Assembly: GCA_019694655.1 (NCBI GenBank)
Contig: JAIBBN010000003.1
Coordinates: 248,001-312,000 of the forward strand
Direction of reading: 5' to 3'
Source of the DNA: Leptospirales bacterium
GTDB lineage: Bacteria; Spirochaetota; Leptospiria; Leptospirales; Leptonemataceae
DNA: 64,000 nt
The number at the start of each line of letters is the position of its first letter. The first letter of the stretch is position 1. The notes under the pieces were generated by a model that worked only from the letters and a program-made list of their open reading frames with translations, was not told the DNA's origin and ran no database searches. Position numbers and translations under genes: made by a program. Of this stretch, positions 8,291 to 17,375 are shown piece by piece.

Positions 8291-11200
8291 ATGGAGGAAA
8301 ACCGTCCGCTCTCCGCTACGCCCGCATCTTCTGCTACCGCAACCACGCCCCCCGCGGCCCCAGCATTTCGTAAGTCGGCATTGACCGAGGCCCTTGCAGT
8401 AGCGCTGATCATTGCCGGCCTGCTGTCCTTTCTGGCATTGCTCTCCTATCAAGCGCAGATTTCACGCGGCGCCGAACCCTCGGCCGCAGACAATCTGATT
8501 GGCAGCGCCGGTCACTGGATGGCCGCCGCCAGCTTCTTCATGCTGGGCAAGTCCTCCTTCTTGCTTGGCCCGTATTTGCTGCTGCTTGGCGCGCTCACGC
8601 TCTACCGCGGCGGATTCAGCGATCCGCTTTCGCGGGTGATGGCGCTCCTGACATTGCTGCTTGGCACAGCGCTGGTTGCAGCGCTGGCCTTTGCCGAGGA
8701 TGGTCGCGCCTCGCAGCGCGCCGGCGGACTGATTGGCCTCAGTGCTGGCGGCGCTCTACAATCGCTCTTTGGTCACTACGGCGCCTTGATCATTGCCGCC
8801 GGCGTTCTGATGGGCGGCATTTTCCTGGCAGTCCGAATCCCGGCGCCGGTGGCGCTGCGCAGGGTGCAGCTGTGGCTGCGCGAGACGGGCGAACGACTGC
8901 TACAACGCGAGTTGTGGATGGCGCCGGCGCCGACCAGCATAGAGCGCCGCCCGGCTCAACCGCGCGCCGTGCTGGAGCGATCCGAGGCTGAAAACAAGCC
9001 ATGGATCCAGCGCGTCGAGGATCTGATTGCGCCGCTTGCCCAATCGCCTCCCTCCACGTCCGCGTCCGAGCGCGAGCCGGTCGCCAGCGCGGCGCCTGCT
9101 GCAAGCCCTGCGCCGACGCCCCTGTCAGCTTCTCCTGCAGCGCCGCCACTGCGCGCTCCGCGTATGCCGCGGCCGCCGGCGCGCGCGCTACCCGCTACTC
9201 CGCCCCGTCCCCTTCAGGCCACAGCCGGCCTGCGCGGGTATTTCAGCGATGATGGCGCTCGTTTTCACTTTGGCGATTTCTCTGGCAATCGGGCGCGGTC
9301 ATCGCGCCTCCAGTCGCCGCCGCAGCGCTCTTCCCTGATGCGTCCGCTTGATCTGAGCTTGCTGGAGCGCGCCCCGCTGCCGCGGCCTGCGCCTGGCGCC
9401 GCGCTGCAGGTGGAGCTGGAAGATAGCGCTACGTGGTTTGAAGCGATTGAGGAATCGAGGCAGGAAGATGTGGCGCGCCAGAGTCGTCAAGGTCTGGCCT
9501 CCGTCCCGGCGACGGCCGCTGAGCATGGAGCGCCGTCGAGCCTGAAGGCGGACTTAGAGGAGATGGAAGAGACGGCTGAAGGACAGAGCCCATTCGATTC
9601 CTCGACAGCAGTGCAAGTCGAAGAGATGGATGCAATGCCGAGGGTCGAGCTTGCAGCGGCTTTGCCAGGTCCGGAGGAGGCAACACTTGCGCTCCCCGCC
9701 GAAGCGCCGCGCCGCGCCATTCAATCGGAACGTTCGCCGGTTGAATCGATGGTTCCGGTCTTGAACCTAAAGGCTCGCGAGTACCGCGTTCCCGGCTCGC
9801 TTCTGGGTTCGGCGAAGGGCCGGCCCCCGGAAGACATCTCGCGTGAAATCCAGGAAACGCGCAGTCGTCTGGAGCAAGTCATGCGCGATTACGGCATCCA
9901 GGCGCGGGTGGTGGAGATCCAGCGCGGACCAATCATTACGCTTTACGAAGTAAAACTGGAGCCGGGCGTCCGCGTGGCCCGCATCCTTGGAATCGAAGAC
10001 GAGATCAAGATGAACCTTGAGGCGCCATCGGTGCGCATCATCGCGCCGATCCCCGGCAAAGCTACAGTTGGCGTGGAGATTCCCAATCGCCATCGTGAAC
10101 CGGTGCTGCTTGGCGATCTGTTGCGCGGCGAGCTGGAGCAACTGAAGTCCCGTCGCGATTTGACCATTGTGGCCGGCAAGAATATCGCCGGCGAAAAGCA
10201 ATATGTGGATCTTACACGTTTGCCGCACCTGCTGATCGCCGGCGCCACCGGCGCCGGCAAGTCGGTCTACATGAATGCAGTCATTGCCTCGCTGCTCTAT
10301 ACGCGCAGTCCGGAAGATGTTCGCTTCATCATGATTGATCCGAAGATGGTGGAGTTGAAACTCTACGACGGCATACCGCACTTGATCATGCCGGTCATCA
10401 CCGATGTGCGCCGGGCATCCAAGGCATTGCAATGGTTGCTGGCGGAGATGGAGCGGCGCTATTCGATTCTGGCCCGCTTGAAGTGTCGCGATATTCGTTC
10501 CTATAACGATCGCATCGCCGGTCCGCAGGCGCTGCCCGGTCTGGAATCTGGAGAAGGGCGGGCGCGCATGCCCTACATCGTTATGGTCATTGACGAGCTG
10601 GCCGATTTGATGATGGTCTCTGCAAAAGATGTCGAAGACTCGATCATTCGTCTGACGCAAAAGGCGCGCGCTGTCGGCATCCATCTGATTATGGCCACGC
10701 AGCGTCCTTCGGTGGATGTGATCACGGCCTTGATCAAGGCCAACTGTCCGGCGCGCATCGCTTTTCAGGTGGCGCAGCGTACCGACAGCCGTACCATCCT
10801 CGATATGAATGGGGCTGAGACCCTTTTGGGCAAGGGCGATATGCTCTACAAATCGCCGGCATCCACCAGCCTGGTGCGTCTGCAGGCGCCCTTGATTACT
10901 GAGGACGAAATTGAAAAAATCGTCCGCGAGACGCGCCGTTTTGGCGAACCAGCCTATGTCGATCTGGATGATGCGCTGGAGGGAGAAGCCGGCGACGATG
11001 ATTCGGAGATCGATGAGGAGCTATTCCAGCAGGCCTGGCGGGTGGTGGAGGAATCCGGCAAAACCTCGACCTCCTATGTTCAGCGACGACTGCGCATCGG
11101 CTACAATCGGGCCGCCAATTTGATTGAAATCATGGAGCAACGCGGCTACCTCAGCCCCGCCCTGGGCAACAAGCCGCGCGAGATTCTCAGAAGGTCTTGA
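8291..11200 (+). CDS. ftsK: DNA translocase FtsK/SpoIIIE
   Basis: FtsK is a septal, ATP-driven DNA pump that clears and resolves chromosomes at division. The 969-residue protein has four or five N-terminal membrane segments (roughly residues 30-180), a long Ala/Pro/Glu-rich linker, and the alpha/beta motor with Walker A GATGAGKS at 651-658. The Walker B region (PYIVMVIDELADLMM) and the LTQKARAVGIHLIMATQRPS motif follow. The C-terminal winged-helix gamma domain (STSYVQRRLRIGYNRAANLI) normally recognises KOPS sites. The ATG at 8291 is preceded by ACATTCCGTTT, with no strong Shine-Dalgarno sequence. It lies upstream of lolA. Confidence 0.95.
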   Translation: MEENRPLSATPASSATATTPPAAPAFRKSALTEALAVALIIAGLLSFLALLSYQAQISRGAEPSAADNLIGSAGHWMAAASFFMLGKSSFLLGPYLLLLGALTLYRGGFSDPLSRVMALLTLLLGTALVAALAFAEDGRASQRAGGLIGLSAGGALQSLFGHYGALIIAAGVLMGGIFLAVRIPAPVALRRVQLWLRETGERLLQRELWMAPAPTSIERRPAQPRAVLERSEAENKPWIQRVEDLIAPLAQSPPSTSASEREPVASAAPAASPAPTPLSASPAAPPLRAPRMPRPPARALPATPPRPLQATAGLRGYFSDDGARFHFGDFSGNRARSSRLQSPPQRSSLMRPLDLSLLERAPLPRPAPGAALQVELEDSATWFEAIEESRQEDVARQSRQGLASVPATAAEHGAPSSLKADLEEMEETAEGQSPFDSSTAVQVEEMDAMPRVELAAALPGPEEATLALPAEAPRRAIQSERSPVESMVPVLNLKAREYRVPGSLLGSAKGRPPEDISREIQETRSRLEQVMRDYGIQARVVEIQRGPIITLYEVKLEPGVRVARILGIEDEIKMNLEAPSVRIIAPIPGKATVGVEIPNRHREPVLLGDLLRGELEQLKSRRDLTIVAGKNIAGEKQYVDLTRLPHLLIAGATGAGKSVYMNAVIASLLYTRSPEDVRFIMIDPKMVELKLYDGIPHLIMPVITDVRRASKALQWLLAEMERRYSILARLKCRDIRSYNDRIAGPQALPGLESGEGRARMPYIVMVIDELADLMMVSAKDVEDSIIRLTQKARAVGIHLIMATQRPSVDVITALIKANCPARIAFQVAQRTDSRTILDMNGAETLLGKGDMLYKSPASTSLVRLQAPLITEDEIEKIVRETRRFGEPAYVDLDDALEGEAGDDDSEIDEELFQQAWRVVEESGKTSTSYVQRRLRIGYNRAANLIEIMEQRGYLSPALGNKPREILRRS

Positions 11201-11238
11201 CGGAAGCGGCGTGATGCAAGCCCTGGTAGCTTGTTGCA

Positions 11239-11976
11239 ATGCGTCATAAGCCATACATCGTCCTGGGCCTGTTGACGGCGGCGCTGCTCTTATTTGCCGC
11301 CTGCCGGCGGGAGGAGCCCATTCTCGCGGACCAGTCCGGTCGTAGCTGGATTGCCCACAAGGATGTGGCCGATCGTGTACAGAACAAGTTTTCGGAGCTG
11401 GAAAGTTACCAGGCTCGCTTTTCCATATCAACTACGGAAGGATCGCGCGGCGCCCAGATGAGCGGCCGGATTTTCTATCAGAAGCCAGGCAGGATTCGCT
11501 ATGAATTCGACCAGCCGGCTGGCAATCTGATTGTTTCCGATGGGCGCATCATGTGGACCTATATTCGGCGTCTGAATGCCGTCGGAAAACAAGAGCTGGA
11601 TCTACAACGCAACAACCAGAATGACAAGCCAGTGTTCGAAAGCGATGTCGTCACCGGGCTGAGCCGATTGTTTCGCAAGTACCATTACCACTTCGATACG
11701 CCTGAGCAGCCGCGCAGCGTAGATGGCAAGAATTACTTCGTCCTGGATCTCGAGCAGCGGGAGAAGATTGGCGGATTTGAACGTATGCGCCTTTTTGTCG
11801 ATCCAGAGAGCTACCTGATCCAGCGAGCGGAAGGCGCGGATGGTTACGGTAAGAAAAGTGTGATTACCTTTAGCGATATACAGCTCAATCCGCAGATCCC
11901 CGGCTCGCTGTTCCAGTACGAGCCGGCTGAAGGCGTCCGGGTGGTGCCCAACCCCCTGGTGCGCGAAGAGCAGTAA
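11239..11976 (+). CDS. lolA: LolA-family outer-membrane lipoprotein carrier protein, itself a probable lipoprotein
   Basis: LolA shuttles lipoproteins across the periplasm to the outer membrane. Family features seen are the YQARFSISTTEGSRGAQMSG strand region, GRIRYEFDQPAGNLIVSDG and the typical incomplete barrel length (245 residues). Unlike enterobacterial LolA, the signal peptide ends LLFAAC, placing a lipidatable Cys at residue 22. Phe at -3 fits the relaxed spirochaetal lipobox. If lipidated, this would be a membrane-tethered carrier. It follows ftsK by 38 bp, as lolA often does, and precedes a rodZ-like gene. Confidence 0.82.
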   Translation: MRHKPYIVLGLLTAALLLFAACRREEPILADQSGRSWIAHKDVADRVQNKFSELESYQARFSISTTEGSRGAQMSGRIFYQKPGRIRYEFDQPAGNLIVSDGRIMWTYIRRLNAVGKQELDLQRNNQNDKPVFESDVVTGLSRLFRKYHYHFDTPEQPRSVDGKNYFVLDLEQREKIGGFERMRLFVDPESYLIQRAEGADGYGKKSVITFSDIQLNPQIPGSLFQYEPAEGVRVVPNPLVREEQ

Positions 11977-11995
11977 TCAGGGACGGTATATTTCC

Positions 11996-13153
11996 ATGGT
12001 TCTGTCAAAACGAGTAGGCGCAATCTTGCGCGAGGCCCGCGAACTGCGTAAGCTGTCCGTCAAGGATGTGGGCCGCGAAACCAACATCACTCCGCGCTAT
12101 ATTGAAGCGCTGGAAGGCGAGGACTACAGCCAATTTCCTGGCGAAACCTATGCCCTCGGCTTTCTGCGCAACTATGCCGAATATTTGAATCTCGATACCG
12201 ACCATTTGATCAATCTCTATCGCGGCCATCAAATCGATCTCTCCGAGGCGCCGCTCAAGGAACTGACACGCGCAACCTCGCCGGTACTGCCCTTCTTCAA
12301 TTTATCTGCTGTCAATCCGCGCTACTGGTATCTGGCTGCCGGCGCTGGCGCACTGATTCTGATCATTGCCAGCTTTGCCAGCGGTTTGATTTCCCTGCCA
12401 CACTGGTCTTCCTCATCCGGCGGCGGGGCCTACTGCCAGCGCGATGAAGTGACGCCGATCACCTTGCCGCCGCAGGGCTCCTTGCCGCGTGAAGAGCAGC
12501 TTTCGCTTTCCAACGCCGTGCGTTTTACAACCGGGGCGCACACTTTGGTACTCTGTCTGGACAAAGTAGAGCGCGGCGCGGACCAGCAGGCAATCGGCGC
12601 CTTCCACCTGCGCATCAATGAAGATCACAATTATTCCTTCGAAGCCCGCGAGGGTCAGACCATCACTCTCGACGCCAGCGCTGCGGAACTGGCCGGACTT
12701 GATCGACCGGTATTGATTACTCCCGACGTACTTGGCGATGTAAGCGCCCGGGTAGCCATTGAAACCGGCGCTGGCAGCTCTGCCGTAGTTCCTCCGACCG
12801 AGAGCGAAACCCCTGAAGGCAATCCGCCCGGGCAGAACAATCCGCCAGGCGGCGGCGGGGATATCCAGGTTACACTGCAGTTTGACAGCGTGAGTTTCCT
12901 GTCGTGGGTGGAAGACGGCGCCGCGCATAGCGGTCGGGAGATTGCCGCCGGCGAGCGGCGCACCCTGGAAGCGCGCAACCGCCTTGAGATTCGCATTGGC
13001 AATGGCGCCGGCGTACGCATCTTCCGCGAGGGGGCTGCACCAAGGGTTGCCGGACCTCCTGGCAAAATTGTAAATCTGGTTTACCGCCGCGTTCCCCATC
13101 CGCTGGATCCTGGCGCCTCGCGTATTGAAGAAAGCATCGAGGTAGTTCAGTAA
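11996..13153 (+). CDS. RodZ-like protein: XRE helix-turn-helix, one membrane helix, periplasmic domain
   Basis: RodZ links the MreB cytoskeleton to the elongation machinery in the inner membrane. This 385-residue protein has an XRE-type HTH of the HTH_25 class at residues 7-75 (VGAILREARELRKLSVKDVG, then TYALGFLRNYAEYL). One membrane helix follows at about 111-133. The periplasmic part contains a DUF4115-like C-terminal region of beta strands (about 280-385) after a Pro/Gly/Asn-rich linker. The start at 11996 is an ATG 19 bp after lolA. Similar proteins can also be membrane regulators, so I leave the gene symbol empty. Confidence 0.78.
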   Translation: MVLSKRVGAILREARELRKLSVKDVGRETNITPRYIEALEGEDYSQFPGETYALGFLRNYAEYLNLDTDHLINLYRGHQIDLSEAPLKELTRATSPVLPFFNLSAVNPRYWYLAAGAGALILIIASFASGLISLPHWSSSSGGGAYCQRDEVTPITLPPQGSLPREEQLSLSNAVRFTTGAHTLVLCLDKVERGADQQAIGAFHLRINEDHNYSFEAREGQTITLDASAAELAGLDRPVLITPDVLGDVSARVAIETGAGSSAVVPPTESETPEGNPPGQNNPPGGGGDIQVTLQFDSVSFLSWVEDGAAHSGREIAAGERRTLEARNRLEIRIGNGAGVRIFREGAAPRVAGPPGKIVNLVYRRVPHPLDPGASRIEESIEVVQ

Positions 13154-13167
13154 ATTGCTGGCCGGCC

Positions 13168-13199
13168 CCTGGCAGGTCGTTGAATTACTCCCTGCCAGG
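13168..13199. other. 9-bp perfect hairpin between the rodZ-like gene and rimO
   Basis: CCTGGCAGG (13168-13176) pairs perfectly with CCTGCCAGG (13191-13199) over a 14-nt loop, 15 bp after the upstream stop codon and 28 bp before the rimO start. No T-run follows. A processing or partial termination signal is plausible. Confidence 0.45.
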
Positions 13200-13226
13200 C
13201 GCTAGAGCCTTGAGACCGGCAGCGCA

Positions 13227-14555
13227 ATGGCGGCCAGCTACTACATTACAACTCTTGGTTGTCCCAAGAACCAGGCTGATTCCAGAGAGATGGATGTCAG
13301 CCTGGCCCGGCAGGGTTTTGAACGCGCCACAAGCGCCGACCGAGCGGACCTTCACTTGATCAACAGCTGCGCCTTTATTGAGTCGGCGCGCGTAGAAACA
13401 ATTCAGATGGTCATGGAGGCGGCGCAACTGAAGCGCAGCCATGGCGCACAGCATCTCGTTCTGGCTGGCTGCTTTGCTGAACGCTATAGCAGCGAGGTGC
13501 AGAATGAATTGCCGGAGGTGGACCTCAGCTTTGGAACGGGGATCTACCACCGCGCCGGTGAAATCGTAGCGGAGCGTTTTGGACTGAGCGGCGCCCACAG
13601 CATCGATCAGGCTTCGTCGCTTGCCAATTTTCTGCCGACGCGATTCGGTCGACCCTATGCTCCAGTAAAATTGTCCGACGGCTGCGATCGCGGCTGCTCT
13701 TTTTGCGCTATCCCGCAATTTCGCGGCCCATTCCGGCAGCGTGAAGAGACCGAAATTCTCGCTGAATGTGCGGCGCTCGTCGAGCGCGGCGTGCGGGAAT
13801 TGATGCTGGTGAGCCAGGATACAAATCGTTACGGGGGAAGAGATGTGCAGGCGCTGCCGCGCCTGGTCGAAGATATTTCGCAATTGCCGGGCGTGCAATG
13901 GCTGCGGCTGCTCTATCTGTATCCCGATGCTCGTACCGAACAATTGCTGCGCGAGCTGGCCCGACGTCGACCTGCGGCGCTGGTTCCTTATCTGGAGACT
14001 CCCTTGCAGCATGTTAGCGCGCGCGTTTTGCGCGCCATGCGCCGCTCCGGCGACCGAAACCATTTTGCCGATTTATTTGCCCTGGCCCGGGACCTGTTTG
14101 CGGACCTGGAAATTCGCACCAGCTTTCTGGTCGGCTTTCCAGGGGAGGAAGAGGAGGACGTCCAGCAGTTGCTGGAGTTCATTAAGGAAATGCGCCCCGA
14201 GAAAATGGCCGTCTTCACCTATAGCCCGGAGGAAGGAAGTCCCGGCTTCGATCTTGGCGATCCGGTGAGCGAGGAGCAAAAGGCCGAGCGCGCCAATCGG
14301 CTGCGTCAGGCGCATCTGGCGGTGTTGCGCGAATTGCACGCACAGCGCGTCGGGCGCAGCTACCGTTGTATGGTAGAGAAATCCAGCGGTCAGGAACTGG
14401 CCGTCCGGCGGCCGCAGGATGCGCCGGAAGCGGATGAGCTTGTATTCCTCGATCCGGAACCTGGTTTGCGGCCTGGCGATATGGTCGATGTTGAAATCAG
14501 CGGCTTCTTTGAATATGACATGAGCGGCAGACTGCTGGCAAGGAGCGCCCGGTGA
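13227..14555 (+). CDS. rimO: Ribosomal protein S12 methylthiotransferase RimO
   Basis: RimO is a radical-SAM enzyme that methylthiolates an Asp of ribosomal protein S12. The 442-residue protein has the N-terminal MTTase domain (LGCPKNQADS, with cluster Cys at 12, 48 and 82). The radical-SAM domain carries the C-x3-C-x2-C motif (C153, C157, C160 in DGCDRGCSFC). A C-terminal TRAM domain follows (from about residue 372). LGCPKN and the ETPLQHVS segment favour RimO over the related MiaB. The ATG at 13227 is used. It overlaps pgsA by 4 bp (GTGA). Confidence 0.94.
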   Translation: MAASYYITTLGCPKNQADSREMDVSLARQGFERATSADRADLHLINSCAFIESARVETIQMVMEAAQLKRSHGAQHLVLAGCFAERYSSEVQNELPEVDLSFGTGIYHRAGEIVAERFGLSGAHSIDQASSLANFLPTRFGRPYAPVKLSDGCDRGCSFCAIPQFRGPFRQREETEILAECAALVERGVRELMLVSQDTNRYGGRDVQALPRLVEDISQLPGVQWLRLLYLYPDARTEQLLRELARRRPAALVPYLETPLQHVSARVLRAMRRSGDRNHFADLFALARDLFADLEIRTSFLVGFPGEEEEDVQQLLEFIKEMRPEKMAVFTYSPEEGSPGFDLGDPVSEEQKAERANRLRQAHLAVLRELHAQRVGRSYRCMVEKSSGQELAVRRPQDAPEADELVFLDPEPGLRPGDMVDVEISGFFEYDMSGRLLARSAR

Positions 14556-15256
14556 ATCGAATCTGGACGATCCCAAATATTCTGACCTTTCTGCGATTCC
14601 TGACAGTTCCGATCTTTATTTTCCTGCTTCTGCAAAAGGACCAGGCCAGTCGTCTCGCCGCCTTTGCACTGTTCGCAGCGGCCAGCATCACCGACTTCAT
14701 TGACGGCTATCTGGCTCGTCGACTGCGCCAGGAAAGCGAGCTGGGGAAGTTTATGGATCCCCTGGCTGACAAGGCGCTGGTGACTGCGGCGCTCCTGACA
14801 TTCATCAGCATGTCTGTTCAAGTGCAGATGTGGATGGTGCTTTGTATCATCGGTCGCGATCTATTGATTACCGTACTTCGCTATCTCGCCGTTTATCGCG
14901 GGCAGAGCCTGCGCACTTCGCGCTTTGGAAAATTCAAGACAGCCTTTCAGATGTTCAGCATCCTGGCGATCATCATTACGTTCGTGATGATTTCCTATCG
15001 CGAGCGCGATGCGATCAATGCCAGCTATGAGGCGGCACAGCTGCAGGGTATCTCGGCCTACGAAGTGGCGCTCGGCAATTTGCGCAATTTCAGCGCTGAT
15101 CGCGGCGGCGTGGTGTATCAGCTGGCCAGTTTCTCGCCCTATTTCTTGATGCTGTTGACAACCTTCATGACTTTGATCTCCGGCATCCGCTATTTGATTA
15201 CGAACTACCAGCTATTTCTGCCGCCCTACAATCTTCGACGGAAGACGTCTTCATGA
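14552..15256 (+). CDS. pgsA: CDP-diacylglycerol--glycerol-3-phosphate 3-phosphatidyltransferase
   Basis: PgsA makes phosphatidylglycerophosphate from CDP-diacylglycerol and glycerol-3-phosphate, the committed step to phosphatidylglycerol. The CDP-alcohol phosphotransferase motif is complete: D51-G52-x2-A55-R56-x8-G65-x3-D69-x3-D73. The N-terminus MNRIWTIPNILTFLRFL is the typical PgsA start. Several hydrophobic helices follow. The 234-residue length is somewhat long because of an insert around residues 150-190. It starts with GTG inside the rimO stop (GTGA) and overlaps trpD by ATGA, so the three are translationally linked. Confidence 0.93.
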   Translation: MNRIWTIPNILTFLRFLTVPIFIFLLLQKDQASRLAAFALFAAASITDFIDGYLARRLRQESELGKFMDPLADKALVTAALLTFISMSVQVQMWMVLCIIGRDLLITVLRYLAVYRGQSLRTSRFGKFKTAFQMFSILAIIITFVMISYRERDAINASYEAAQLQGISAYEVALGNLRNFSADRGGVVYQLASFSPYFLMLLTTFMTLISGIRYLITNYQLFLPPYNLRRKTSS

Positions 15257-16275
15257 ACGAGAGCAGCATCAGCGACATTCTACGTAAATTGATCGCCGGC
15301 CAGAATCTGACTGCGGCGGAGGCCAGCGAAGCAATCACGGCAATCATGACTGGCGAAGCCGGCGAAGCGCGGACGGCTGCTTTGCTGACGGCCCTTGCCA
15401 TGAAAGGCGAAAGCGCCCAGGAGATTGAAGCCTGCGCTCGCGGAATGCGCAGTGCGGCTCTGACCTGGAGCGGCGGGGCGCCGCCGCTGCTACTGGATAC
15501 CTGCGGAACGGGCGGCGACCGTAGCGGAACGCTCAATATATCTACGCTGGCTGCCCTGTGCCTGGCGGCGATGGATCTGCCCGTTGCCAAGCATGGCAAT
15601 CGCGCTGTATCCAGCAGTACCGGCAGCGCTGACCTTCTGGAAGAGCTGGGCGTTCGTCTGGCAATGAATCCAGAGGAGTGTGTGCAAAGCCTTGCCAGCG
15701 CAAAGATCTGTTTCCTGTTTGCGCAGGCCTGGCACCCGGCGATGAAGTACGCCGCCCCGGTGCGGCGCGCGCTCGGTGTTCGCACTATTTTCAATCTGCT
15801 TGGACCACTGACCAATCCGGCGCCAATTACGCACCAGGTGGTTGGCGTTTTCGACGCCCGATTTGCGACTCCCCTGGCCGAGGCGCTGGCGATGCTTGGT
15901 CGTCGCGGCGCCTTCGTGGTCCATGCGCTGGATGGATTGGATGAGATCAGTCCGGCAGTGGAAACGGATTACATACGAATCGAAGATGGCAAGGTCCTGG
16001 AGCGCGGCCGGATTGCGCCGGAGGATTTTGGCCTGGTCCGTTACAGTCTTGATCAAATCCGGGCCGGCGATCGCGCCCATGCCCTGCTGCGCGCACGCGC
16101 TATTCTAAACGGTCACGGCAGCGATGCGGAAAATGCAACCGTGGCAATGAATACAGCAGTCGCGCTTTGCGCGGCCAGGGTCAGTTCTGGATGGAAGGAA
16201 GCTGCGGATCGGGCGATGGCGACGTTGCAGAGCGGCGCCGGCGCCGCCGTACTGGAGCGCTGGATTCAGCAGTAG
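15253..16275 (+). CDS. trpD: Anthranilate phosphoribosyltransferase
   Basis: TrpD joins anthranilate to PRPP in tryptophan synthesis. The 340-residue protein shows the family landmarks: DTCGTGGDRSGTLNIST (PRPP and Mg binding), KHGNRAVSSSTGSADLLE, FNLLGPLTNP, and the HALDGLDE segment containing the acidic metal ligands. The N-terminal helical domain is intact. The gene overlaps pgsA by ATGA and lies between lipid and Sec genes. No other trp gene is in the window, so tryptophan genes are scattered in this genome or lie elsewhere. Confidence 0.95.
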   Translation: MNESSISDILRKLIAGQNLTAAEASEAITAIMTGEAGEARTAALLTALAMKGESAQEIEACARGMRSAALTWSGGAPPLLLDTCGTGGDRSGTLNISTLAALCLAAMDLPVAKHGNRAVSSSTGSADLLEELGVRLAMNPEECVQSLASAKICFLFAQAWHPAMKYAAPVRRALGVRTIFNLLGPLTNPAPITHQVVGVFDARFATPLAEALAMLGRRGAFVVHALDGLDEISPAVETDYIRIEDGKVLERGRIAPEDFGLVRYSLDQIRAGDRAHALLRARAILNGHGSDAENATVAMNTAVALCAARVSSGWKEAADRAMATLQSGAGAAVLERWIQQ

Positions 16276-16300
16276 CGGCCTGCGTCTTTGGTCGCCTTTT

Positions 16301-16750
16301 GTGTGGACAGTCGCAGCCCAGGCGCAGACGCTGCCGCGCATGGATATGCTCGAGTACATCGCCCAGCAGTCGGCTAGCGCGCCGACCCCTTCGAGCGGCG
16401 CTCAGCAGGCGCCAGCGCCTGGCTCTCAAAGCCCCTTTGGCTTTGGCGATCCTTTCTTCTTTGTCGTGATTGGCGGCCTCTTCTTGTTCATGTGGCTCTT
16501 TGTGATGCGGCCGCAGCGCAAAGAGGAGAAGCGGAAAAAGGAGATGCTGTCGCTTTTGAAGAAGGGCGATCGCGTAGTGACTACTGCCGGTATTCTGGGG
16601 TCCGTCGCCAATGTAAAAGATGAAACCGTCACGCTCAATGTGGGCGATGGCGCACGCATTGAATTTCTCCGGTCGGCAATCAGTTCCGTGGTAAGTGAGA
16701 ACGGAACTGCGGTTGAAGTCGCCGATTCAAAGCCGGCGAAAAAGAAGTAA
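16301..16750 (+). CDS. yajC: Sec translocon accessory protein YajC
   Basis: YajC is the small inner-membrane partner of SecDF. The single membrane helix (about residues 51-69, FFFVVIGGLFLFMWLFVMRP) followed by QRKEEKRKKE and the conserved GDRVVTTAGILGSVANVKDE segment are diagnostic. The start is unclear. GTG at 16301 gives 149 residues, the ATG at 16340 gives 136, and an upstream in-frame CTG at 16280 would add a signal-peptide-like stretch before AAQAQ. The N-terminal region before the membrane helix is longer than usual and Pro/Ser/Ala-rich. It lies before secD-secF with one gene between. Confidence 0.9.
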   Translation: MWTVAAQAQTLPRMDMLEYIAQQSASAPTPSSGAQQAPAPGSQSPFGFGDPFFFVVIGGLFLFMWLFVMRPQRKEEKRKKEMLSLLKKGDRVVTTAGILGSVANVKDETVTLNVGDGARIEFLRSAISSVVSENGTAVEVADSKPAKKK

Positions 16751-16774
16751 ACGCTTCCTTAAGAACGGGAATCC

Positions 16775-17338
16775 ATGAAGGCCTACCTTCTGCGACTGAC
16801 TTTGCTGCTGAGCTTGCTCTTGGGGCCAGGGATTGTGGCGCAGGCGCCGTCGGAAGATAAGCCTGCAGGCGCCCCCGTCGAGTCTCCAGTAGCGGCCCCT
16901 GCGCCTGCGGCGCCTGCGCCAGCGACGCGCCCGGCTGCACCGCCGCAGCAGAAGCAGCCGGAGCGGCGCGAGGTTCGCCCGCCTGCGGCCCCGCGGCCGC
17001 AGCAGGCGGCTGCGCCGAGCCCCGCGTCGCCAGATGCCGGCGGAAATGCGCCGGTCGGCGTGCTCAATGAGCTGCCCGATCTGGACTTCGGTTTCATCCC
17101 GGGCTATGAAGCCGCGGCGCGCGAAAGCTTCTCGATCCCCGAGGGCGCCGAAGCGGCCGACCCAGGCCCCGCGCAAGCTGAGCAAAGCTCGCCGCCGCAG
17201 CCTCGCGGTCCCGGATTCTTTTCCCGGCTCTGGGACAAATTCGGCGCCGACAAAACTTATCTGAATCTTCTGCTGGTTGTGGGCGCGATCATACTGTTCA
17301 TATTCTACCGGCTGCGCGGCGGCCGCGGACGCCCCTGA
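16775..17338 (+). CDS. Exported Pro/Ala-rich protein with C-terminal membrane anchor
   Basis: Unrecognised 187-residue protein. It has a signal peptide (residues 1-24, LLLSLLLGPGIVAQA), then about 65 residues rich in Pro and Ala with some Gln and Arg. A more ordered stretch (about 92-125, LNELPDLDFGFIPGYE) is followed by FFSRLWDKFG and a membrane helix at about 161-179 with a positively charged end (RLRGGRGRP). This predicts a periplasmic protein held in the inner membrane by its C-terminus. Its place between yajC and secD suggests a link to Sec function, but that is inference from position only. Confidence 0.75.
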   Translation: MKAYLLRLTLLLSLLLGPGIVAQAPSEDKPAGAPVESPVAAPAPAAPAPATRPAAPPQQKQPERREVRPPAAPRPQQAAAPSPASPDAGGNAPVGVLNELPDLDFGFIPGYEAAARESFSIPEGAEAADPGPAQAEQSSPPQPRGPGFFSRLWDKFGADKTYLNLLLVVGAIILFIFYRLRGGRGRP

Positions 17339-17375
17339 ATTTCCTCCAATCCCGTGGAAGGATAGCTCCTGGACC

